Assembly: GCA_041661445.1 (NCBI GenBank)
Contig: JBAZUK010000001.1
Location: 434,001-498,000 of the forward strand
Direction of reading: 5' to 3'
Length of the DNA stretch: 64,000 bases
Source of the DNA: JBAZUK01 sp041661445
GTDB taxonomy: Bacteria; Chlamydiota; Chlamydiia; Chlamydiales; SM23-39
Shown here: positions 1 to 7,678 of the stretch, piece by piece
Layout of the letters: every line of letters begins with the position of its first letter
Numbering within the stretch: position 1 is the stretch's first letter
Position numbers and translations under genes: made by a program
Notes under the pieces: model-generated
What the model saw: only the letters and a program-made list of their open reading frames with translations
The model's database searches: none
What the model was told of the DNA's origin: nothing

Positions 1-226
1 CAAAAGCATCGATAGGGTAGCTGCTTAAAACTTTTTCTTTATTTTCAATCCAGCCTGAATATCCATCATCTTTCATTTGAATTTTTGTCCATTTCTCTTT
101 ACCTTCGTCAATTACTGATACTGCTTCTCCATAACAAGCTTGAGATATAATGCTGGAATCAGGGGAATCTTTTTCTCTCATTATGACTACTGATTGGCTT
201 ATATAAAACAAAGATTGAATAGCCAT
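1..226 (-). CDS. N-terminal part of an SH3-domain (probable NlpC/P60-type) protein, cut by window edge
   Basis: The reverse strand opens with an ATG at 224-226 behind an AAGGG-like ribosome site and stays open to the window edge, giving about 75 residues. The translation starts MAIQSLFYISQSVVIMREKD and contains ACYGEAVSVIDEGKEKWTKI and DDGYSGWIENKE. That is the pattern of a bacterial SH3 (SH3b) domain: a tight beta barrel with a W-x-K-I strand and a G-Y-x-G-W-I strand. In bacteria such domains often precede an NlpC/P60 peptidase, and chlamydiae have one of this type acting on their peptidoglycan. The catalytic part lies outside the window, so the peptidase call is inference; only the SH3-like part is seen. 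Confidence 0.6.
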   Translation of the reverse strand, partial: MAIQSLFYISQSVVIMREKDSPDSSIISQACYGEAVSVIDEGKEKWTKIQMKDDGYSGWIENKEKVLSSYPIDAF

Positions 227-278
227 TATTTTACCCTTTAAAAAATAAATTGAAATTCTAGCAAAACGTATTAAAAAA

Positions 279-1244
279 CTATAATTTTTTTTGTATTAAA
301 TCTTTTAATTTATTTAGATCTTGCTCAAACAATCTAATGCCTTCTGATAATTTTTCATTAGCCATAGCATTATTATTAAGCAGGTATCTGAAATGTTTTT
401 CATCAAGATTAATTTTTTCTATGGGTAGGTTTTTTGAATTGGAAGAATCAAGTTTTTGAGTTATTTCCGTATTGCCTTTTTTTAATTCTTCTAATAGAGA
501 TGGGGATATTGTTAATAAATCGCAGCCGGCTAGCTCAATTATCTCATTAACATTTCTAAAACTTGCTCCCATGATCTGGGTTTCAAATCCAAATTTTTTA
601 TAGTAATTATAAATATTCTTAACTGAAATTACTCCCGGGTCATCACATCCGTTGAAATCCCTGGTTTCATTTTTTTTATACCAATCTAAAATTCTTCCCA
701 CAAATGGCGAAATTAATGTGGCTTTAACTTCTGCGGCAGCAATTGCCTGCGGAAGAGAAAATAATAAAGTCATATTGCAGCAGATATTTTCTTTTTGAAG
801 AATTTCACATGCTTTTAATCCTTCCCATGTAGAAGCAAGTTTTATTAAAATCCGGTCTTTTGGAATTTTATGTTTTTCGAATAAGGAAATTATTACTCTT
901 GCGATTTCAACACTTTTTTCTACATCAAAAGAATATTTTGCATCAACCTCAATAGACACTCTGCCGGGAACAAGTTTTAAAATTTCTAATCCAAAATTGA
1001 CAAAGAGTTTTATTATTATCAGATCTTCAATATTTTTAGGATTTTTATTTTTTGCAAAAGCAATTGCTTCATCGAGCAGAGAAGCATAATTTTCCTTTAA
1101 AGAGGATTTCAGGATTAAAGAAGGATTTGTGGTCGCGTCTTGAGGTTTGTATTGTGATATTAGCTCAAAATCTGAGGTGTCTGCAACAACCGTTGTGAAT
1201 TTTTTTAACTGTTCTAAAGAAGAAGTGGTCTCCAAGACTGTCAT
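279..1244 (-). CDS. tal: Transaldolase
   Basis: Transaldolase of the pentose phosphate pathway, moving a dihydroxyacetone unit between sugar phosphates. At 321 residues it has the length of the E. coli TalB class. The Schiff-base lysine lies in RILIKLASTWEG (K135, aligning with K132 of TalB). The conserved aspartate is D22 in VVADTSDF, and QDATTNPSLIL and LISPFVGRILDW are family signatures. The ATG at 1244 follows a GGAAAA ribosome site. It lies 23 bases after a three-gene set of small exported proteins on the same strand, so it may be read with them. Chlamydiae also carry tal close to the V-type ATPase genes, as here. Cytosolic enzyme; call is secure. Confidence 0.97.
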   Translation of the reverse strand: MTVLETTSSLEQLKKFTTVVADTSDFELISQYKPQDATTNPSLILKSSLKENYASLLDEAIAFAKNKNPKNIEDLIIIKLFVNFGLEILKLVPGRVSIEVDAKYSFDVEKSVEIARVIISLFEKHKIPKDRILIKLASTWEGLKACEILQKENICCNMTLLFSLPQAIAAAEVKATLISPFVGRILDWYKKNETRDFNGCDDPGVISVKNIYNYYKKFGFETQIMGASFRNVNEIIELAGCDLLTISPSLLEELKKGNTEITQKLDSSNSKNLPIEKINLDEKHFRYLLNNNAMANEKLSEGIRLFEQDLNKLKDLIQKKL

Positions 1245-1267
1245 TATTTTTCCTTATTTTTCAAATG

Positions 1268-1495
1268 TTATTTATTATCGCTTGAGCTATGCCCTTGATG
1301 TCTTGAAGTTAAATAAATACCTGTTCCTGCTATAAGAACTGTAATTGTCGCTATAGCCCATGGCTGCCAGTTTCTTTTTTTAAAAGTTGTTTGTTCAGGA
1401 GAAAGTTTTGGGACTTCTTGGGCTTCAGCCAATAAATTAGAAAAAACAAAGCTAAAAAAAATTGATAATGTAATTAATTTTTTCATTTTTAACAT
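1268..1495 (-). CDS. Small exported single-pass membrane protein, function unknown
   Basis: A 75-residue protein with an N-terminal signal sequence (KKLITLSIFFSFVFSNLLAEA). A short polar stretch follows, then one hydrophobic segment (WAIATITVLIAGTGIYLTS, about residues 45-63) and a polar tail HQGHSSSDNK. The start could be M1 or M4 (1486); M1 overlaps the end of the upstream gene, suggesting coupled translation. The plan of signal sequence, one membrane span and a Ser/His-rich tail is the same as in the 74-residue protein encoded at 2181-2405, two genes upstream. I do not recognise a family. It may be a small envelope protein; no function is assigned. Confidence 0.7.
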   Translation of the reverse strand: MLKMKKLITLSIFFSFVFSNLLAEAQEVPKLSPEQTTFKKRNWQPWAIATITVLIAGTGIYLTSRHQGHSSSDNK

Positions 1496-2184
1496 TCCTT
1501 TATGTTTTTATACGCCATTTCCAGCAGTAGTATTTGAAAGTATTTTCCTAAGTTTGGAAATTTTTTATCTAGATATTTTTCAAAAGAACTAATGTTTTTT
1601 TGCTTTTCCCTTAAACTCAGTTGTTTAGAAGATTTTATTAAATCATTAAAATTTTGAATTAATTCATCTTTTTTTGTTTTGTCCTCAATTAGAGAGAATA
1701 TATCATCAACTATTTGAAATGATAAAAAAATATTCATAAAACTTTTATAGTTTTCAATCATCTCATTTTTTTTACAAGCTCCGGTCATTATGAATGCAAG
1801 ACTGTCTTTTATAAAGATCATCTGAAGCATGTCAAAATCAATGGAATTAGAATTTTTATCGATTCTGCAAATGCAGGCAAGACCCTGTTTTAAATTAATT
1901 TTATCCAAAATTTCAAATTTTGTATTTAAATCGGCAATATGATTGTTTTTGGCGGCTTCAGTGTATTCGTCTAAAGATAGTTTAGTATGCTCAATAGCTA
2001 AATTTATTGATGGTCTGATCAATGTTTTTTGATTCTTTACAAAAGAAATTTTAATATATTTGCCATATTCCTTCGGATTTACTATCTGCCATGAACCAGG
2101 GCAAATAAAAAAAGCAGTCTTTTCTTCAGCATATGAGAATTGAATGAAAATAAATGAAATCAGCAGTAAAATTATTTTTTTCAT
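1489..2184 (-). CDS. Exported protein of unknown function (possible PsbP/DcrB-like fold)
   Basis: A 231-residue protein beginning MKKIILLLISFIFIQFSYAEE, a clear signal peptide with probable cleavage after SYA. A longer reading from 2256 adds 24 residues (MGSADNRRDR...) that bury the signal peptide, so I reject it. The ATG at 2184 forms an ATGA overlap with the stop of the preceding gene. The mature part starts with CPGSWQIVNP, then alternating beta segments and a helical C-terminal half from about residue 150. The layout loosely recalls secreted PsbP/DcrB-like proteins, but this is a weak impression. It sits between two small membrane proteins of matching design, so the three may form one envelope system. 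Function unknown. Confidence 0.75.
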   Translation of the reverse strand: MKKIILLLISFIFIQFSYAEEKTAFFICPGSWQIVNPKEYGKYIKISFVKNQKTLIRPSINLAIEHTKLSLDEYTEAAKNNHIADLNTKFEILDKINLKQGLACICRIDKNSNSIDFDMLQMIFIKDSLAFIMTGACKKNEMIENYKSFMNIFLSFQIVDDIFSLIEDKTKKDELIQNFNDLIKSSKQLSLREKQKNISSFEKYLDKKFPNLGKYFQILLLEMAYKNIKEC

Positions 2185-2405
2185 TCTGAGTGAGAGGAAG
2201 AGGATTCTATTAATATTGCTGCTACAGCGATCCCTGCGATTATCAGCACTCCCCAAAACACCATGGATATTGCAGTGGCGTGATAAGAGCTTGCGGCAGA
2301 AGCTTCGGCATTAATCCTGTCCGATTTTTCACTTTGCGCATAAACTTGGGTGGAAAATAAAGAAAAACAAATAATTAAAGTCGCTGTAATAAATTTTTTT
2401 ATCAT
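2181..2405 (-). CDS. Small exported single-pass membrane protein, function unknown
   Basis: A 74-residue protein: signal sequence MIKKFITATLIICFSLFSTQVYAQ with an AQ-type cleavage site, a short polar part rich in Ser/Ala, one membrane span (about 48-67, VFWGVLIIAGIAVAAILIE) and the tail SSSSHSE. It is the first gene of a tight set of three; its TGA overlaps the ATG of the next gene by four bases. Its architecture mirrors that of the 75-residue protein at the other end of the set, although the sequences are too short to prove common descent. No known family recognised. Confidence 0.7.
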   Translation of the reverse strand: MIKKFITATLIICFSLFSTQVYAQSEKSDRINAEASAASSYHATAISMVFWGVLIIAGIAVAAILIESSSSHSE

Positions 2406-2605
2406 ATATATAAAACCATTTTAATATTTTAGATATAAGTTTTACCTATAAATTGTTATTTCTTGCAAATTTATTTTTTAAAATCTTTGTTTTTCATAAA
2501 TCTTTATTGAGATATTTTAAACGATCTTAAATTTTTTGAATTTTTATTACCCGAAAAATTCCGTTAGGTTTATTATTTTTTTATGTAGACCTAAAGGAGT
2601 AAAGT

Positions 2606-3229
2606 ATGGAACTTGATAATGGAGAGAATAAAATTCAAAAAATTTGTGATTTCATTAAAAATGAAACTTTGTCTCCAGCAAGAGAGCAGGCAAAAGAAAT
2701 AATCGAAAATGCTCACATAGAGGCTGAAGAAATTCTAAAAAAAGCTCATAAAGAAAAAGAAAGATTGATAAATGAAGAAAAGAAAGAAATTCAACGGCAA
2801 AAAAAAATATTTGAATCATCTTTATCTTTATCTTCAAGACAAGCTATTGATGAACTGAAACAGAAAATTGAGAATGAACTTTTTTCTAAAAATATAAAAG
2901 AAGTAATCGTGAAAGCAACACGAGATCCTCAAATTATTGCCAGCTTGATAAATGCTATTATTAAAGCACTAGAAACCGAAGGAATAGATACTGACATCAG
3001 CGCTTATATACCAGATAATGTTGATGCAAGAGCAATAAATGCTTTTTTACTTCAGGAAGCAATAAATAAATTAAAAGATAAAAACTTATTGATCGGTGAA
3101 TTTGCGGGAGGAGTGCAGGTAAAACTGCATGACATGCAATTAACAATAGATATATCAGACAAAGCTTTGAAAGATTTATTGTCTGAATATATCAGGGCCG
3201 ATTTTCGTAAATTAATATTCAGCGAATAA
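2606..3229 (+). CDS. atpE: V-type ATP synthase subunit E
   Basis: Peripheral stalk subunit of the V/A-type ATPase that couples ATP to ion movement across the membrane. At 207 residues, the N-terminal half is a charged helix (repeated AKEIIENAHIEAEEILKKA, residues 25-75) typical of the E/G stalk. The C-terminal alpha/beta part binds the catalytic head. A strong AAGGAG ribosome site at 2594-2599 precedes the ATG. It is the first gene of an operon encoding E, DUF2764, A, B, D, I and K, the order I recall for chlamydiae. Sequence identity of E subunits is low, so the call leans on position as well as on helix pattern. Confidence 0.92.
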   Translation: MELDNGENKIQKICDFIKNETLSPAREQAKEIIENAHIEAEEILKKAHKEKERLINEEKKEIQRQKKIFESSLSLSSRQAIDELKQKIENELFSKNIKEVIVKATRDPQIIASLINAIIKALETEGIDTDISAYIPDNVDARAINAFLLQEAINKLKDKNLLIGEFAGGVQVKLHDMQLTIDISDKALKDLLSEYIRADFRKLIFSE

Positions 3230-3233
3230 TTTT

Positions 3234-3998
3234 ATGGGAATATATTTTTATCTTGGAAATGCTTTTCCAAGATTATCGCTTAGGGCAAAACCAGATATCA
3301 GCTTTGAAGAATTGAAAGTAATGTTTGAAATCAATTTGAGTAAGGCAGATTTAAAAAAGGTAAAAATATTTAGGACCTATATCGATATTACAAATTTAAG
3401 ACTTCTCTGGCTTGGAAAAGAGATCGATCCTCATGGTAATTATAATGAGCGAGAACTGGAGGACAATATTTTAACAAAAACCAATCTTCCATATTTTGTA
3501 TTTGAATTTTTAGACAGATATGAAAATAAGGAAGACAGACTAAAGTATTTTTCTTTTTTAACAGTAAATTTTTTAAACCGCGTTATTAAAAAAAACAAAG
3601 GTTTTTTAAATTTTTATTTTGATTTTGAAAAAAAATCACGGTTGATTTTAACTGCTCTTAGAGCAAAAAAATTAAAAAGAGATATTTCTTTTGAACTTCA
3701 ATTTGAAGATTTGACAGATGATTTTGTAGCTTATATTTTATCTCAAAAAGATTCAGACAATATAGAGCCCCCAAAAGAATATCTGCAAATTAAAAACATA
3801 TATATAAAAAACATCAATGAACCTAATAAAATGTTATATGAGCTTTTGGAATACAAATTTAATTTAATAGAAGAATTTTCAAAAGACAAACCTTTTACAA
3901 TCGATCAGATATTGTCATATGCTGCATTGCTTATGATTGCAGAAGATTTTAATAAATTAAGCATTGATGAGGGAAAACAAATAATCGAAAAATTATAA
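3234..3998 (+). CDS. DUF2764 protein of the V-type ATPase operon
   Basis: A 254-residue, probably cytosolic protein beginning MGIYFYLGNAFPRLSL; the N-terminal YFLGxAFPxL pattern is that of the DUF2764 family, found inside V-type ATPase operons of chlamydiae, spirochaetes and Bacteroidetes. In C. trachomatis the matching gene (CT309, from memory) sits in the same place between E and A. Its role is not established; by position it may take the place of the missing subunit C/F type functions or help assembly. Spacing is four bases after atpE and nine before atpA, so it is cotranscribed. Confidence 0.85.
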   Translation: MGIYFYLGNAFPRLSLRAKPDISFEELKVMFEINLSKADLKKVKIFRTYIDITNLRLLWLGKEIDPHGNYNERELEDNILTKTNLPYFVFEFLDRYENKEDRLKYFSFLTVNFLNRVIKKNKGFLNFYFDFEKKSRLILTALRAKKLKRDISFELQFEDLTDDFVAYILSQKDSDNIEPPKEYLQIKNIYIKNINEPNKMLYELLEYKFNLIEEFSKDKPFTIDQILSYAALLMIAEDFNKLSIDEGKQIIEKL

Positions 3999-4007
3999 GG
4001 ATAAAAG

Positions 4008-5756
4008 ATGGAAAGTAAAGCAACAGGAACTGTTATTAGAGCTTTTGGCAATTTGCTACATGTACTTTTCGAAGGCAACATTAAGCAAGGCGAAGTCTCT
4101 TATGTAAAAGTACAAGACAAGTTATTTGCTTCAGAAGTAATTGAAATTGCTGGAAATGAGGCAAAAATTCAGGTGTTTGAAGACACTCAGGGAATCAAGG
4201 CAAATACGAAGGTGGAATTTAGCAAACATCTTTTAGAGGCTGAATTAGGCCCCGGTCTTTTAACATCAATTTTCGATGGACTTCAAAACCCATTGGAAAA
4301 AATTGCTGAAAAAGCTGGTCTGTTTTTGTCCAGAGGGCTTTACATTAATGCTTTGGACAGAAATAAAAAGTGGGAATTTACACCAAAAGCAAAAGTTGGC
4401 GATGTTGTTCAAAGAGGAGATTTTTTAGGGGAAGTAAAAGAGAGTCATTTTAATCATCAGATAATGGTCCCATTTATATATAGGCAGACTTTTACAATAA
4501 CTTATATGATTGAAAGCGGTTCATATACAATTGATACCGTCATAGCAAAGGCTAGGAATGATAATGGCAAGGAATATGAATTCACCATGTTGCAGAAATG
4601 GCCGGTTAAAACAGCCCTTTCTCAGGGAAAAAGACAGTCTCCTCAAAAGATGATGGCAACAGGGATGAGAATATTAGATACCCCATTTCCGATTTTAAAA
4701 GGCGGTACGTTTTGTTCTCCCGGACCTTTCGGTGCAGGTAAAACTGTTTTGCAGCACCACCTGGCAAAATACTCCGCAGCAGATATTGTAATCATTGCTG
4801 CATGTGGGGAGCGAGCCGGAGAAGTTGTTGAGGTGTTAAAAGAATTTCCAAGGCTAATAGACAACAAAACTAAAAAACCTCTTATTAATAGAACAGTAAT
4901 TATCTGCAATACTTCCTCTATGCCTGTTGCGGCAAGAGAAGCTTCTGTATATATGGCAGTAACCATAGCGGAATACTATCGCCAGATGGGGCTTGATATA
5001 TTAGTTTTAGCCGATTCAACATCAAGATGGGCACAGGCTATGAGAGAGATGTCCGGAAGACTTGAAGAAATTCCTGGAGAAGAAGCTTTTCCGGCTTATT
5101 TATCTTCAAGGATTGCCGCCTTTTATGAAAGGGCGGGAGAGATTTTACTTAAAAACGGCAAAACCGGGTCTCTGACTATCGGAGGAGCTGTTTCTCCAGC
5201 CGGAGGTAACTTCGAAGAACCTGTTACTCAGGCAACATTAAACGTCGTAGGAGCTTTTTGGGGATTATCAAGAGAAAGATCTGATGCGAGAAGATATCCT
5301 GCAATAGATCCATTAATTTCCTGGAGTAAATATTTGAAGAAAGCTTCAAAGGAATTGAATGAATATAGTAACGGATGGTATGAAAAAGTATTAAAGTCTC
5401 AGGAAATGTTAAGAGCGGGCAATGAGATATTAAAACGCATGGAAGTTGTTGGCGAAGAAGGAATTTCTTTGGAAGATATGGTCACATTCCTCAAATCTGA
5501 ATTATATGAAAACTGCTATCTGCAGCAAAATTCTTTTGATCCGGTTGATACATATTGTCCAATTAACAGGTCTGCTCAGATGTTCGATCTTCTGCATAAA
5601 ATTTTTGATAAACAGTTTAAATTTGATTCTCATGATCAGGCTAGATCTTTGTTTTTAGATATTCAAAATGATCTGAAGAACTTAAATTTTATAGAATTCG
5701 AATCTTCTGAGTTCATAGCTCAATTAAATAAAATAAACGAAAAATTAAAAATCTAA
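4008..5756 (+). CDS. atpA: V-type ATP synthase catalytic subunit A
   Basis: Catalytic nucleotide-binding subunit of the V1/A1 head, 582 residues, close to the usual length. The P-loop is GPFGAGKTVLQH (near residue 241), followed by ACGERAGEVVEVLKEFP with the catalytic glutamate, the arginine region RWAQAMREMSGRLEEIPGEE, and LISWSKYLK near the C terminus. The N-terminal beta barrel begins ATGTVIRAFGNLLHV. The ATG at 4008 follows a GGATAAAAG stretch. It is the third gene of the operon. In intracellular chlamydiae this complex is thought to use or restore an ion gradient alongside ATP import; the direction is not visible from sequence. Confidence 0.97.
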   Translation: MESKATGTVIRAFGNLLHVLFEGNIKQGEVSYVKVQDKLFASEVIEIAGNEAKIQVFEDTQGIKANTKVEFSKHLLEAELGPGLLTSIFDGLQNPLEKIAEKAGLFLSRGLYINALDRNKKWEFTPKAKVGDVVQRGDFLGEVKESHFNHQIMVPFIYRQTFTITYMIESGSYTIDTVIAKARNDNGKEYEFTMLQKWPVKTALSQGKRQSPQKMMATGMRILDTPFPILKGGTFCSPGPFGAGKTVLQHHLAKYSAADIVIIAACGERAGEVVEVLKEFPRLIDNKTKKPLINRTVIICNTSSMPVAAREASVYMAVTIAEYYRQMGLDILVLADSTSRWAQAMREMSGRLEEIPGEEAFPAYLSSRIAAFYERAGEILLKNGKTGSLTIGGAVSPAGGNFEEPVTQATLNVVGAFWGLSRERSDARRYPAIDPLISWSKYLKKASKELNEYSNGWYEKVLKSQEMLRAGNEILKRMEVVGEEGISLEDMVTFLKSELYENCYLQQNSFDPVDTYCPINRSAQMFDLLHKIFDKQFKFDSHDQARSLFLDIQNDLKNLNFIEFESSEFIAQLNKINEKLKI

Positions 5757-5766
5757 AGGTTGGCTT

Positions 5767-7080
5767 ATGCTTAAAATATATGATCGCATTATTGATATGA
5801 AAGGAAATTTGATTTCCGTTAAGGCAACTCAAGTGTCTTTAGGTGAACTTGCAATAATTTATAAATCTGATGGTACTTCTACTTTCGGCACAGTATTGAG
5901 ATTTGATGAAGATCTCGTTACTTTACAAGTGTTTGAGAATGTAAGGGGGATATCGACTGGTGATAAGGTAAGTTTTTTAAATAGACAGATGCAGCTTAAT
6001 TTTTCAGATTCATTATTAGGAAGATGTCTTTCCGGCAGCGGAAAACCCATTGATGGGGGGCCTGAGATACTAGGAGATAAAATTGATATTAATACACCAT
6101 CTTTCAATCCTACTAAAAGAATAGTTCCAAGAGATATTATTCGAACAAATATACCCATGATAGATGTCTTTAATTGTCTTGTCAAATCACAAAAAATACC
6201 AATTTTTTCGACTGCAGGCGAACCTTATAACCCTCTTCTTATGAGAATTGCGAATCAGACGGATGCTGATATTGTAATTATTGGAGGTATGGGGCTTAGG
6301 TTTGATGATTATCAGGCGTTTTTAAGCAATGCTGAAAAATCTGCAAGTATCGATAAAACCGTTTTATTTGTTCATCTGGCCACAGATCCTGCCGTTGAGT
6401 GTATTTTAGTTCCTGATATGGCTTTGGCTAGTGCAGAAAAATTTGCAGTAGAAGGTAATAATGTTTTAGTTCTTTTAACTGACATGACTGCATTTGCAGA
6501 TTCTTTAAAAGAAATATCGATAACAATGGACCAGATCCCATCGAATAGGGGATATCCGGGATCTTTATATTCAGACTTGGCATCTAGATATGAAAAGGCT
6601 GTAGATATAGATAAGAGCGGATCCATAACAATTGTTTCAGTTACAACTATGCCCGGCGGCGATGTAACACATCCTATTCCGGACAATACAGGATATATAA
6701 CTGAAGGACAGTTCTATCTTCAAAACTCTCAAATAAATCCTTTCGGATCTCTTTCCCGTTTGAAGCAGAACGTTATTGGAAAAGTTACCAGGGAAGATCA
6801 TGGAGAAATTGCAAATACTACTATTAGGCTGTATGCAGATTCGAAAAAAGCAAGAGAAAGACAGAGTATGGGATTTAAACTCTCAAACTGGGATGAAAAA
6901 CTTTTGAAATATTCATATCTTTTTGAGAGTAGGCTCATGGATCTTGAAGTTAATATTTCTTTAGAAGAAGCATTAGATGTTTGCTGGTCTACTCTAGCTG
7001 AATGTTTCCGCCAGGAAGAGGTTGCCATGAAAAAGAATCTTGTTGATAAATACTGGCCAAGGGAAAAAACCTATGACTGA
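5767..7080 (+). CDS. atpB: V-type ATP synthase non-catalytic subunit B
   Basis: Regulatory nucleotide-binding subunit of the head, 437 residues. It lacks a true P-loop: the corresponding site reads FSTAGEPYNPLLMRI, as expected for B subunits. Other marks are GSGKPIDGGPEIL, LTDMTAFADSLKEIS, and the stretch SNRGYPGSLYSDLASRYEKA, all standard for the family. It starts 11 bases after atpA with an AAAGGTTGGCTT leader, and its last eight bases overlap the start of atpD. Confidence 0.97.
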   Translation: MLKIYDRIIDMKGNLISVKATQVSLGELAIIYKSDGTSTFGTVLRFDEDLVTLQVFENVRGISTGDKVSFLNRQMQLNFSDSLLGRCLSGSGKPIDGGPEILGDKIDINTPSFNPTKRIVPRDIIRTNIPMIDVFNCLVKSQKIPIFSTAGEPYNPLLMRIANQTDADIVIIGGMGLRFDDYQAFLSNAEKSASIDKTVLFVHLATDPAVECILVPDMALASAEKFAVEGNNVLVLLTDMTAFADSLKEISITMDQIPSNRGYPGSLYSDLASRYEKAVDIDKSGSITIVSVTTMPGGDVTHPIPDNTGYITEGQFYLQNSQINPFGSLSRLKQNVIGKVTREDHGEIANTTIRLYADSKKARERQSMGFKLSNWDEKLLKYSYLFESRLMDLEVNISLEEALDVCWSTLAECFRQEEVAMKKNLVDKYWPREKTYD

Positions 7081-7678
7081 TATAAAAATGACAAAAAATG
7101 GATTGCGTTTGCAGCAGCATCTGCTCAAGCAGCTTCAGACATATTTACCTACTTTGCAATTAAAGAAATCTCTTTTGCTTTCTCAAATGACTCTGGTAAA
7201 AAACCGGGTTGCAAGACTTTCAGAAGATTATAAGATGAAAAAAGATGAAGTATTAGGATTTTCTTCTCTGTTATCTTCAAAACATGATATTGATCCATTA
7301 AAGTTTGTTCAGATTAAACAGGTTCAAAAATCATATGAAAATATTGCAGGAGTTGAAATGCCCAACTTTGAAAGAATTATTTTCGCAGAAGGTTCTTATG
7401 GTCTATTTGATACGCCTATCTGGTTTGATTCTGCTATAGAAAAGTTAAAATCTATGATTACTGAAAAAGAAAGAGTTGCTATCGAAGAGGAAAAAAAAAG
7501 ATCTATTGAAAAAGAATTAAAAGATGTGTCCATCAGGGTTAACCTTTTTGAAAAAATATTGATTCCCAGAACTAAAGAGAATATAAAAAAGATCAAAATA
7601 TTTTTAGGTGACCAGGAACTTGCTGCTATCTCTCAGGCAAAGATAGCAAAACAAAAAAAGGCAAGAAAAAATGATTAA
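7073..7678 (+). CDS. atpD: V-type ATP synthase subunit D
   Basis: Central rotor shaft subunit, 201 residues when started at the ATG at 7073 (MTDIKMTKNGLRLQQ). This start has an AAGGGAAAAAACCT ribosome site and matches the family's N terminus, (M)xxIKLTKNxLR. A longer frame reaches back to 7040 but lies inside atpB and adds unlike residues. Most of the protein is long coiled helix at both ends (LQQHLLKQLQTYLPTLQLKK near the start, RTKENIKKIKIFLGDQE near the end). Its start overlaps the atpB stop (ATGACTGA), so translation is coupled. Confidence 0.94.
   Translation: MTDIKMTKNGLRLQQHLLKQLQTYLPTLQLKKSLLLSQMTLVKNRVARLSEDYKMKKDEVLGFSSLLSSKHDIDPLKFVQIKQVQKSYENIAGVEMPNFERIIFAEGSYGLFDTPIWFDSAIEKLKSMITEKERVAIEEEKKRSIEKELKDVSIRVNLFEKILIPRTKENIKKIKIFLGDQELAAISQAKIAKQKKARKND

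Noticed and set aside
2185..2256. A 24-residue N-terminal extension of the exported protein that starts at 2256
   Set aside because: It overlaps the preceding gene, is unlike a signal sequence and hides an excellent signal peptide; the ATG at 2184 makes a natural ATGA overlap.
4643..4966. A 107-codon antisense frame within atpA
   Set aside because: It is a mirror of a conserved ATPase gene with no ribosome site or domain; the same holds for antisense frames in atpB, uvrA, valS and fumC.
7040..7072. An upstream start of subunit D inside atpB
   Set aside because: The family N terminus and the ribosome site both point to the ATG at 7073.
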